Positions 35,114 through 41,511 of a stretch of 44,515 bases of DNA are shown here, piece after piece; position 1 is the first letter of the stretch, and each line of letters begins with the position of its first letter. Position numbers and translations under genes: made by a program. The notes under the pieces were generated by a model. The model was not told where the DNA came from and did no database searches. It worked only from the letters and a program-made list of their open reading frames with translations. This DNA comes from Lachnospiraceae bacterium UBA3316 (GTDB lineage Bacteria > Bacillota > Clostridia > Lachnospirales > Lachnospiraceae), in NCBI GenBank assembly GCA_002361955.1, contig DESK01000049.1, forward strand, positions 28,577 to 73,091. The letters are read 5' to 3'.

Positions 35114-35668
35114 TCACCTTACCATCTGATAAAAAGTATTCTGCAAATCCGCATTTCCCTCAAAGATTCCCCGTGCCGCCATGGTCACCGTCTTTGAGCC
35201 GGGCTTTTTGATTCCCCGCATGGTCATGCACATATGCTCCGCCTCTACCATCACCATCACTCCCTGGGGCTTCAGATGCTCCATAAACGCATCAGCCACC
35301 TGGGCGGTGAGCTGTTCCTGAAGCTGCAGCCTTCTGGCATATACCTCCACTGTCCGTGCGATTTTGCTTAACCCCACGACTGTCCCATTCGGAATATAAG
35401 CCACATGGGCCTTCCCGTAAAAGGGAAGCATATGATGTTCGCACATAGAATAAAATGTGATGTCTTTTTCCAAAACCATCTCATTTCTGTCCACATGGAA
35501 CCGTTTGCTCAGATGGACTCCGGCATCGTCCTCCATCCCTGCCATAAGCTCCGAATACATCCTGGCAATCCGATCCGGTGTCTCCACCAGTCCTTCTCTG
35601 TTCACGTCCTCCCCGATTCCCTCCAGAATCAGCCTGACACCTTCTCTTACCTTTTCCTGATCAATCAT
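35114..35668 (-). CDS. folE: GTP cyclohydrolase I
   Basis: First enzyme of folate synthesis: GTP to 7,8-dihydroneopterin triphosphate. It has 184 residues. Zinc ligands and active site: YSMCEHHMLPFYGKAHVAYIP (quoted in parts: MCEHHMLPFYGK) near 74-85 and the later EAEHMCMTMRG near 142-152; GLSKIARTVEVYARRLQLQE is also diagnostic. This is the type IA enzyme with the canonical Cys-His-Cys set. Its ATG overlaps the folC stop as ATGA, indicating coupled translation. Confidence 0.98.
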   Translation of the reverse strand: MIDQEKVREGVRLILEGIGEDVNREGLVETPDRIARMYSELMAGMEDDAGVHLSKRFHVDRNEMVLEKDITFYSMCEHHMLPFYGKAHVAYIPNGTVVGLSKIARTVEVYARRLQLQEQLTAQVADAFMEHLKPQGVMVMVEAEHMCMTMRGIKKPGSKTVTMAARGIFEGNADLQNTFYQMVR

Positions 35669-36963
35669 AATTCCGCGCTCCTTACCGCAGCCACTGCCTT
35701 CGTCACTTCCCCTAAAAAGGAAAGGGATCCAAAGGCAATGATTACGTCTTCTTTATCTGCCATTTCCAGGCTTTTTTGTACTGCTTTTAATATGTTGTCC
35801 GCCGACTCCGCCGAGGGCTGGTATTTCCGCACTACCTTTAAAAGCTCCCCCGCCGGAAGCGCCCTGCTGTTCCCCGGCGTCTCGATGGTTATCACGTGGG
35901 TGGACAGGGGCACCGTTGTCTTCACAATTTCCTCGTACTCTTTATCCTTGAATACACCCATTATATAAAAGAATCTTCTATTTGTAAAACACAATTCTAA
36001 AGATTTCCGAAGAATCTTTGCCGCGTCCCGATTGTGGGCTCCATCTATGAGAAACAGAGGATCCTTCGCTATCACAGAGAACCTTCCGCGCCACCGGGCC
36101 GTCTCCAGTCCCCGTCTCAGCTGCTCCTCCGTCACCTGCCATCCCAGGGAGACGAGAGCCTTTACGGCTTCCACCGCCAGAACGGCGTTTCCGATCTGGC
36201 ATACACCGCCCAGGGAAATCACAAGCTCCCGATAACCGCCGTAGCTGAAGGTCTGCCGCTCATATCCGTACCGGATATCACAGGCCTTTCCCGCGTCCGC
36301 CACCGCAAGGCTGCAAGCTCTTTCCCTGCAGGCCCGCTCTATGACCTCCATGGCCTCCGGTTCCTGCCTGGCCGTCACCACCGCCATATGAGGCTTAATA
36401 ATCCCCGCCTTGTTTTCGGCGATCTCTCCCAGGGTATTTCCCAGAAGTCCCATATGGTCCAGGCTGATGGATGCAAGCACAGCCAGTTCTGCCGTCTTTA
36501 TCACATTCGTGGCATCCAAAAGCCCTCCCAGCCCCGTCTCAAGAACCACAATATCACACTTTTTCTCCAAAAAATACAAAAATGCCAGACACGTCTCAAT
36601 CTCGAAGGCGGTGGGATGGGGCCTTCCCTCCTCTGCCATCGCCTCCGCGGCCTCGGCCACCCGGGTGGCCAGGCGGGCCAGGGGCTCCTTTTCTATGTAT
36701 TCCTCATTCACCTGGATGCGTTCCCGATAAGAGAACAGAGTGGGGGAAACGTAACGCCCCACCCTGTAGCCAGCCTCCTTGAGCACCGTGGAAATGTAGG
36801 CAAGCACCGACCCCTTTCCGTTTGTCCCTGAAATATGGACAAATCTCAGTTCATCCTGGGGATTGCCCAGGCGACGCAGCAATTCCCGCATATTTTCAAG
36901 ACCAAGTACACTTCCGTATTTAGCCACATTGTCTAAATATACTCTTGCCTCTTTATAATCCAT
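35665..36963 (-). CDS. folC: Folylpolyglutamate synthase / dihydrofolate synthase
   Basis: Adds glutamate to dihydropteroate and then to folates. It has 432 residues. The Mur-ligase-type ATP site is HISGTNGKGSVLAYIS near 43; then a conserved YVSPTLFSYRERIQVN and FLIDGAHNRDAA near 315. I chose ATG 36963 preceded by AGGAGG at 5 bases; the ATG 18 bases upstream sits inside the RBS region. It is the first gene of the folate run and has a well-defined promoter and leader hairpin upstream. Confidence 0.97.
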   Translation of the reverse strand: MDYKEARVYLDNVAKYGSVLGLENMRELLRRLGNPQDELRFVHISGTNGKGSVLAYISTVLKEAGYRVGRYVSPTLFSYRERIQVNEEYIEKEPLARLATRVAEAAEAMAEEGRPHPTAFEIETCLAFLYFLEKKCDIVVLETGLGGLLDATNVIKTAELAVLASISLDHMGLLGNTLGEIAENKAGIIKPHMAVVTARQEPEAMEVIERACRERACSLAVADAGKACDIRYGYERQTFSYGGYRELVISLGGVCQIGNAVLAVEAVKALVSLGWQVTEEQLRRGLETARWRGRFSVIAKDPLFLIDGAHNRDAAKILRKSLELCFTNRRFFYIMGVFKDKEYEEIVKTTVPLSTHVITIETPGNSRALPAGELLKVVRKYQPSAESADNILKAVQKSLEMADKEDVIIAFGSLSFLGEVTKAVAAVRSAEL

Positions 36964-36978
36964 AATATCCTCCTGTGT

Positions 36979-37023
36979 CATTCCGCAAAGCCCGGAAAGC
37001 CGGTTCTTTCCTGCTCCGGAATG
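36979..37023 (-). promoter_or_regulatory. Leader hairpin before folC
   Basis: CATTCCG (36979-36985) and CGGAATG (37017-37023) pair, and inside them GGAAAG and CTTTCC pair. On the minus-strand RNA this two-tier stem would begin a few bases after the predicted transcription start and end shortly before the RBS. It does not match the tetrahydrofolate riboswitch. It may stabilise the mRNA or modulate translation. Confidence 0.5.
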
Positions 37024-37032
37024 TTACGCCTA

Positions 37033-37061
37033 ATTATAGTACACAATACCTCTTTTTTCAA
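37033..37061 (-). promoter_or_regulatory. Promoter of the folate operon
   Basis: On the minus strand TTGAAA (37061-37056) and a consensus TATAAT (37038-37033) are separated by exactly 17 bases. It is the best candidate start for the long run folC to the VWA gene. Confidence 0.8.
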
Positions 37062-37071
37062 GCCAGACGCC

Positions 37072-37109
37072 AAAAACAACCCGGAAGGTTTTCCTTCCGG
37101 GTTGTTTTT
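37072..37109 (-). terminator. Intrinsic terminator after the YcgQ-like GTPase gene
   Basis: A near-perfect stem of AACAACCCGGAAGG with CCTTCCGGGTTGTT around four bases, flanked by A/T runs. It directly follows the stop at 37109, and the folate promoter begins 11 bases beyond it. Confidence 0.93.
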
Positions 37110-38065
37110 TAGTTAAAGTAAACCATTTCCTCTGCGGGAGGCCTGCAGGGCGTCACCTGCACTCCATAGAGCACAGGCCCTTTTCCCCGGTAAAACCTCT
37201 CATATTCGTAGGCCACTTTCGCCGTCACCTCCACCCACTCGCCGTGGCGCAGATCTACAGCCAGAGGTGTTTTGCACACATAGCCGATCATCTGCAAATC
37301 GTCGGCGCAGCAGGTCATGGCCTTTCTGCCCGGAACAAAATATTCCGCGTCCTTTTTCTTGCTCTTCATGGCCCTTCCCTTGAAGCGGACCGTCTTTCCA
37401 ACGTATTTTTCCGGGTGGTCGTCCATATCTACATAGAAAATGCCATAATCCACATCCTCGATGTCAATAATAGGCGCCTCGATATCATAGGGAAGGCTCT
37501 CCTCAAACAGATTGATCAGATCCCCCTCCTCATCTTCAAAGCTCACCTCGCAGGCAGGATTGACCACCTTAAGCCCCCGGCGGTAATTCGTCAGGGGATC
37601 CTCCTTTTTGCAGCGGTTGAAGATGACCATATCGGCGTTCTGCACCATCTCTGTGAAAACAGACTGCATATTGTTCCGGTAAATCTGATAGCTCGCACCG
37701 TCAATGATCACGATTTCCTGGGAAATGCCCCAGCCCAGAGGCAGCTTCATTCCTCGAAGCTTGTTCGTTCCCCAGAGAGGGTTGTACTCCAGCAGCACCC
37801 TGTCGGGATGATATTTGCGGTGAAGGGCCCTCAGATTTTCAAAGGTAAACTCTTCCGGGGACTCTATAACCTCAACCACCGTGTTGTATTTTAAAAGCTC
37901 CTGCTCGTCGTATTCCTCCTCGCCCTCCTCACAGGTGATCAGGAGGGTGGGCTCATCAATCTGGAAATACTCCTGACGGACTGTAAAGTTCAGAAAAGAC
38001 GTCTTTCCGCTCTCCAGAATCCCGTTAACCACATAAACAGGAACCGATATATTAAAATCGCTCAT
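37109..38065 (-). CDS. G3E-type GTPase fused to a YcgQ-like domain
   Basis: A 318-residue protein. The N-terminal part has a P-loop VNGILESGKTSFLN (13-26) and looks like the COG0523/G3E metallochaperone group, but the usual CxCC metal motif is replaced by LITCEEGEEEYDEQ near 44. The C-terminal third (about 225-318) carries YVGKTVRFKGRA, then PGRKAMTCCADDLQMIGYVC and GEWVEVTAKV, which resembles the YcgQ/TIGR03943 domain normally encoded as a separate partner of a YcgR permease. It lies 6 bases after the His-rich GTPase gene. A role in metal allocation is inferred from both neighbours. The fusion call is by motif recognition, so moderately sure. Confidence 0.82.
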   Translation of the reverse strand: MSDFNISVPVYVVNGILESGKTSFLNFTVRQEYFQIDEPTLLITCEEGEEEYDEQELLKYNTVVEVIESPEEFTFENLRALHRKYHPDRVLLEYNPLWGTNKLRGMKLPLGWGISQEIVIIDGASYQIYRNNMQSVFTEMVQNADMVIFNRCKKEDPLTNYRRGLKVVNPACEVSFEDEEGDLINLFEESLPYDIEAPIIDIEDVDYGIFYVDMDDHPEKYVGKTVRFKGRAMKSKKKDAEYFVPGRKAMTCCADDLQMIGYVCKTPLAVDLRHGEWVEVTAKVAYEYERFYRGKGPVLYGVQVTPCRPPAEEMVYFN

Positions 38066-38071
38066 AGCCTC

Positions 38072-39262
38072 TTACCTCGCAAACCACAGGTCTTCCAGCT
38101 TCTTCTCGTCCATCTTGGAGCCGATCACACAAATACGTCCCGTGTACTCCGGGCTTCCGTTTCGGAGATCTACTTCCCCCGGAACCATATCAAAATAGGT
38201 CCAGGTACCGTCCTCCGCCTCCAGCATTCCCTTCGCGCGAAGGATCATACCGCAGGATTCATCCTCCGACAGAGTTTTCAAAATCGAGGAGATCTCCTCG
38301 CGGCTGTACTTTCTGACAGTCTCCCTGCCCCAGCTTGTAAACACTTCATCCGCATGGTGATGATGGTGATGCTCATGGCCATGAGCATGGCAGCCGCAGG
38401 TACAGTTTTCATCATGCTCATGATGATGTTCATGCTCGTGGTCATGGCAGCCACAATTCTCATCGTGCTCATGGTGGTGGTCATGGTCGTGGCCATGGCA
38501 GCCGCAATTCTCATCGTGCCCATGGTGATGTTCATGGTCGTGGTCATGCTCATGATCGTGGCAGCCGCAGCCGCAATTCTCATCATGCTCATGATGGTGA
38601 TGTTCCTCTTCCCCATGATAGTGATGATGGTGCTCCTCATGTTCCTCCACATGGGACAGGTCGATCTTCACACCTTCTATCGTATCCAGGATTTTCTTTC
38701 CGTCAAGCTGCTCCACCGGAGTCGTGATGATCGTAGCGTCCGGGTTCAGCTCCCGGATGATTGAGATGGCCTGCTCAATCTTTTCCGCCGTAGCCTTCTC
38801 CATATCGGTACGGCTCAAAATAATGGTTCCGGCAGCCTCCACCTGGTTCTTAAAGAATTCCCCAAAGTTTCTCAGATACATTTTGCATTTCAAAACGTCC
38901 ACCACAGTCACCGCGCTGTTCAGCACAGCGTCAGCATCCAGCTTCTCCACGGCGTGGATCACATCGGAGAGCTTTCCCACACCGGAAGGCTCGATCACGA
39001 TCCTGTCGGGATGATATTTCTCCGCTACTTCCTTTAAGGCTGTGCCGAAATCTCCCACCAGCGAGCAGCAGATACAGCCGGAATTCATTTCCCGGATCTC
39101 GATACCCGCGTCCTTTAAAAATCCCCCGTCAATGCCGATCTCGCCAAACTCGTTCTCGATCAGGACAATCTGCTGTCCCTTAAACGCGTCCTGCAAAAGC
39201 TTTTTAATCAGTGTTGTCTTTCCTGCTCCCAGAAAACCGGAAATAATATCAATCTTTGTCAC
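38072..39262 (-). CDS. COG0523/CobW-type GTPase metallochaperone with His/Cys-rich repeat
   Basis: A 396-residue G3E GTPase. Walker A SGFLGAGKTTLIKK (8-21), the metal motif SGCICCSL (CxCC) near 61-68, the Walker B-like IVIEPSGVGKLSDV near 92. Residues about 208-312 are a low-complexity insert of repeated HDENCGCH(D/G)HxH units with His runs, then the CobW C-terminal domain (LRAKGMLE ... GEVDLRNGSPEYTGRICVIGSKMD). Start is GTG with AAAGGAG at 9 bases. Such proteins deliver zinc (ZNG1), nickel or cobalt to client enzymes; the insert should bind several metal ions. The actual metal is not readable, and no Zur-type site was recognised upstream. Confidence 0.92.
   Translation of the reverse strand: MTKIDIISGFLGAGKTTLIKKLLQDAFKGQQIVLIENEFGEIGIDGGFLKDAGIEIREMNSGCICCSLVGDFGTALKEVAEKYHPDRIVIEPSGVGKLSDVIHAVEKLDADAVLNSAVTVVDVLKCKMYLRNFGEFFKNQVEAAGTIILSRTDMEKATAEKIEQAISIIRELNPDATIITTPVEQLDGKKILDTIEGVKIDLSHVEEHEEHHHHYHGEEEHHHHEHDENCGCGCHDHEHDHDHEHHHGHDENCGCHGHDHDHHHEHDENCGCHDHEHEHHHEHDENCTCGCHAHGHEHHHHHHADEVFTSWGRETVRKYSREEISSILKTLSEDESCGMILRAKGMLEAEDGTWTYFDMVPGEVDLRNGSPEYTGRICVIGSKMDEKKLEDLWFAR
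38403..38600 (-). repeat. Tandem coding repeat, 51-bp unit, His/Cys-rich
   Basis: The plus strand shows CA(A/G)TT(C/T)TCATC starting at about 38403, 38454, 38505 and 38574, i.e. spacings of 51, 51 and 69 bases (the last with an 18-base extra). Each unit encodes HDENCxC plus a His/Asp/Glu run of about 17 residues. The repeat can expand or contract in frame. Confidence 0.85.
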
Positions 39263-39286
39263 GCTTTTTCACTCCTTTGATAAGCA

Positions 39287-39318
39287 TAAAAGTGCGGACG
39301 AAGGAACACCTCCGTCCG
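39287..39318 (-). terminator. Intrinsic terminator between the small membrane protein and GTPase genes
   Basis: On the minus strand CGGACGGAGG and CCTTCGTCCG form a 10-bp stem (one G-T pair) around TGTT, followed by CACTTTTATG. It ends the 84-residue protein gene 45 bases after its stop; it may also attenuate transcription into the GTPase gene, for which no clear separate promoter was found. Confidence 0.7.
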
Positions 39319-39362
39319 TTTCATTCTATCTACCTACTCATTTACCACAGGCTGCCCGGGGC

Positions 39363-39617
39363 TTACTCTGCATCCTCACCAGGCAGGTTCTGCATGAAAT
39401 CATCAAGAGATGTGGTATCTACGCTGTATGTCTTTCCTGCTGCCTTGCCGCTCTTTGTGAGGGTGCTGTAACCTGAGTAGCCTACCCATCCGATCACCGC
39501 GACCGCGACCACAACGCCGCAAACCTTCAGCATACGCTCATGCCGCTTCTCCTTTTTGATCATCTTCTGACGATTCTTCTTTTCTTCTTTATAACGGTCA
39601 ACTTTCGCCTGACTCAT
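39363..39617 (-). CDS. Small single-pass membrane protein
   Basis: An 84-residue protein I cannot name. A strongly basic cytosolic head (AKVDRYKEEKKNRQKMIKKE) is followed by one membrane segment (MLKVCGVVVAVAVIGWVGYSGY, quoted in two parts: VCGVVVAVAVIGWVGY) near residues 33-50 and a short acidic tail outside. The ATG 39617 follows GGAG with 8 bases spacing. Family resemblance: small Lachnospiraceae proteins of this shape occur near trigger-factor or DegV genes, but no function is known to me. It has a terminator after it. Confidence 0.8.
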   Translation of the reverse strand: MSQAKVDRYKEEKKNRQKMIKKEKRHERMLKVCGVVVAVAVIGWVGYSGYSTLTKSGKAAGKTYSVDTTSLDDFMQNLPGEDAE

Positions 39618-39766
39618 CTTGTACACTCCTTACTCTTTCTTTCGTAGGCATTGCGGGCTTTCCTCACAGCCAGTTTTGCCCCTTTTAGAGACAGTATACT
39701 ATATAAATGTGAAAATTGCACGAACTTTTTATAAAATAACAGTAACCATGGCTTTTGCCCCTGGCA

Positions 39767-40606
39767 TCAAGCCACCACGATTATGCCGCCATCATTGGCA
39801 TACATACTGCTGACTCCCGCTGTGTCCACAATCACAACATCCTTAAATTTTATCTGCTTCTGGAGGGCTTCCTTAACCATCAGGGCTCTTTCCCTGCAGT
39901 TACAGTTCGCGATCCCCAGAACCTTTTCTTCCGCGTTCTCAACCTTTTCCGCGATAATCTCCACCATCTGCACGATCGCCCTGTTGATGCCCCGGGCCTG
40001 GCCGAGCTGCACGATCGTTCCCTCATCCGTGCTCCCCATGATCGGCTTGATTTTTAAAGCTGTAGCTACCAGAGCTTTCACCGTGCTCAAGCGGCCGTTT
40101 TTGCGGAGGGTCTCCAGGTTTTCCAGCACAAACCAGGTATCCTGCCCGGCAATATAGGACTCCACCGTCTCCACAACGCTTTCAAAATCCATCCCCGCGT
40201 TCTCACATTCCTGTATTTTGAGGCCGATCAGCGTCTGACCCACAGATGCGGAGCGGGAATTGAACACATAAACCTTCGCCTCCGGATGATCCTCCAGATA
40301 CAGATTCCTTCCCAGCATGGCGCTGTTGTAGGAACCGCTGAGTTCGGAAGACAGAGTCACGGCAAACACATGGTCTGCTCCGCAGTCATATGCTTCCCTG
40401 TAGGCTTCGGGAGAGGGACAGGAAGATTTGGGACAATTCGGGCTGGCCGCTATCTTAGCCAGAAAATCTGCCTGGTCAAAGCTCTCGTCATCTACGATCG
40501 TATATTCATCTACCTGCAAAATCAGTGACGCTGTCACAAAATTGCCGCTTTTTTTCATACCCTCTGTCAATTCTCCGCAGCTGTCCATTACCACCCTGTA
40601 ACTCAT
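39767..40606 (-). CDS. DegV-family fatty-acid-binding protein
   Basis: A 279-residue DegV (FakB-type) protein, which binds a fatty acid in a deep pocket and in characterised cases presents it to the FakA kinase. Family features: MDSCGELTEGM near 5-15, FNSRSASVGQTLIGLKI near 124, a LGIANCNCRERALMV late and the terminal GGIIVVA. The ATG 40606 follows GGAGGA with 9 bases spacing; the ATG three codons before sits on the RBS itself. It has its own promoter and a strong operator-like inverted repeat. No fakA gene is in the window. No clear terminator follows the stop; nothing else was recognised in 39618-39766 except a weak TATACT. Confidence 0.94.
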   Translation of the reverse strand: MSYRVVMDSCGELTEGMKKSGNFVTASLILQVDEYTIVDDESFDQADFLAKIAASPNCPKSSCPSPEAYREAYDCGADHVFAVTLSSELSGSYNSAMLGRNLYLEDHPEAKVYVFNSRSASVGQTLIGLKIQECENAGMDFESVVETVESYIAGQDTWFVLENLETLRKNGRLSTVKALVATALKIKPIMGSTDEGTIVQLGQARGINRAIVQMVEIIAEKVENAEEKVLGIANCNCRERALMVKEALQKQIKFKDVVIVDTAGVSSMYANDGGIIVVA

Positions 40607-40665
40607 GAAAATCATTCCTCCATTTTCTTCTATCTATAACACGAAAAGCAATCCGTTAGTTGCTT

Positions 40666-40688
40666 TATGTAGTTTCAAATACTACATA
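40666..40688. promoter_or_regulatory. Operator-like inverted repeat at the degV promoter
   Basis: TATGTAGT (40666-40673) and ACTACATA (40681-40688) are perfect 8-bp arms around TTCAAAT. It begins directly after the -10 box, covering the start of transcription, which is the normal place for a repressor site. The regulator is unknown. Confidence 0.6.
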
Positions 40689-40716
40689 ATCATAACACAT
40701 ATATCTCTCTTTGCAA
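40689..40716 (-). promoter_or_regulatory. Promoter for degV
   Basis: On the minus strand TTGCAA (40716-40711) and TATGAT (40694-40689) are separated by 16 bases, with the inverted repeat immediately downstream. Confidence 0.6.
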
Positions 40717-40758
40717 AGAGTTTTTCTCTTTCCTTTTCATTTTTTTCATTGTATACTG

Positions 40759-40889
40759 GTAACTGTTCAAGACAGGTCGAAGCACTTGCTGCTGAGGCCG
40801 TAAGAATATGATACAAGAGTGCAAAATCCCATCGTGCAAACGATTTTAAATGGATTTTGCATCGTAACTGTGAGGCTACGAACAGTTAC
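40759..40889. mobile_element. 131-bp MITE-like repeat element
   Basis: The ends GTAACTGTTC (40759-40768) and GAACAGTTAC (40880-40889) are perfect 10-bp inverted repeats. They are flanked by the direct repeat GTATACTG (40751-40758 and 40890-40897), as expected for a target duplication. Inside, GCAAAATCCCAT and ATGGATTTTGC form a long hairpin around ATCGTGCAAACGAT, and the right end alone forms GTAACTGT/ACAGTTAC. It has no reading frame of its own. It lies between the divergent degV gene and the DUF5721-like gene. Similar pieces occur at 11821, 20761 and perhaps 7907. Confidence 0.72.
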
Positions 40890-40934
40890 GTATACTGGTA
40901 ACTACAAAACATAATTAGAAATGAGGACTTCTCT

Positions 40935-41429
40935 ATGATTTCACTTCGCATTTTAGATATTAAGGGATTTATGGCACAGCTTCTGCTTCGCGATACCTTC
41001 GACCGCTTTTATCTCACAGAGGCATCCATCACCACCTTCGGCATGTTCTTGATCGACGGCCGTCTGCAAAAAGACTATTATACCTCCGAGGAGCTGGAAA
41101 ACGAAGCCTATGCCCAGCCCTACTCTTACTGGAAGCAGATGCGCCCTTTCTGCCTGGAATTAATCAAAGGCAAGAAAACGCCTCTGCGCTTTAAGATCGT
41201 GTTTCAGCTCTCCGCTGCCAACACGCAAAAGCTTCTTTCCCAGTTAGGCGCCTCTCTTTCCCCTTCTGATATAAACGGGCTCTTTTTAAATCTTCACTTC
41301 GAAAACCAGACCCTTACCTGCGTCACGGGAACCTCCCTGAAGCTCTTCACCATGGACAAATCTCTGGAACATGCCTGGGATGATATGGTACGCAAATTTT
41401 TCCGGGCAAAGAAAATTCCTGCAGAATAA
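40935..41429 (+). CDS. Protein of unknown function, DUF5721-like
   Basis: A 164-residue cytosolic protein with no signal peptide or membrane segment. I recognise it only as a Lachnospiraceae-type conserved protein, probably DUF5721. The middle contains EASITTFGMFLIDGRLQKDYY and the end FENQTLTCVTGTSLKLFTMD; alternating hydrophobic residues suggest a mixed alpha/beta fold. The RBS GAGG is 8 bases before the ATG. It stands alone downstream of the repeat element, which separates it from degV and may have altered its promoter. A good terminator follows. Confidence 0.85.
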   Translation: MISLRILDIKGFMAQLLLRDTFDRFYLTEASITTFGMFLIDGRLQKDYYTSEELENEAYAQPYSYWKQMRPFCLELIKGKKTPLRFKIVFQLSAANTQKLLSQLGASLSPSDINGLFLNLHFENQTLTCVTGTSLKLFTMDKSLEHAWDDMVRKFFRAKKIPAE

Positions 41430-41435
41430 AAAGGG

Positions 41436-41493
41436 ACAGCGCCGCAAAATCCCGGATCTTTTTAAATCCAGAATTCTGCAGCGCTGTTTCTTT
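41436..41493. terminator. Bidirectional terminator
   Basis: ACAGCGCCGCA (41436-41446) pairs with TGCAGCGCTGT (41477-41487) with few mismatches, and GGAT/ATCC continues the stem; TTTC follows on the plus strand and CCCTTTTTA on the minus strand. It separates the DUF5721-like gene from the convergent surface protein gene. Confidence 0.75.
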
Positions 41494-41511
41494 CTGCCTT
41501 AAGCCTTCTTT

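Noticed and set aside
36979..37023. Tetrahydrofolate riboswitch before folC
   Set aside because: The leader is too short and lacks the conserved THF aptamer sequences; only a simple two-tier hairpin is present.
38403..38600. CRISPR-like regular spacing
   Set aside because: The repeats are in frame, coding and without unique spacers; they are a protein repeat.
38354..38764. 136-residue plus-strand frame rich in Met and Val across the GTPase gene
   Set aside because: It is the antisense shadow of the His-rich repeat (His codons read backwards as Met/Val); it has no RBS and the minus-strand gene is certain.
39719..39766. Possible further copy of the dispersed repeat downstream of degV
   Set aside because: Only scattered AT-rich matches (GGTTACTGTTATTTTAT, GTGCAATTTT) were seen; not better than chance by eye.
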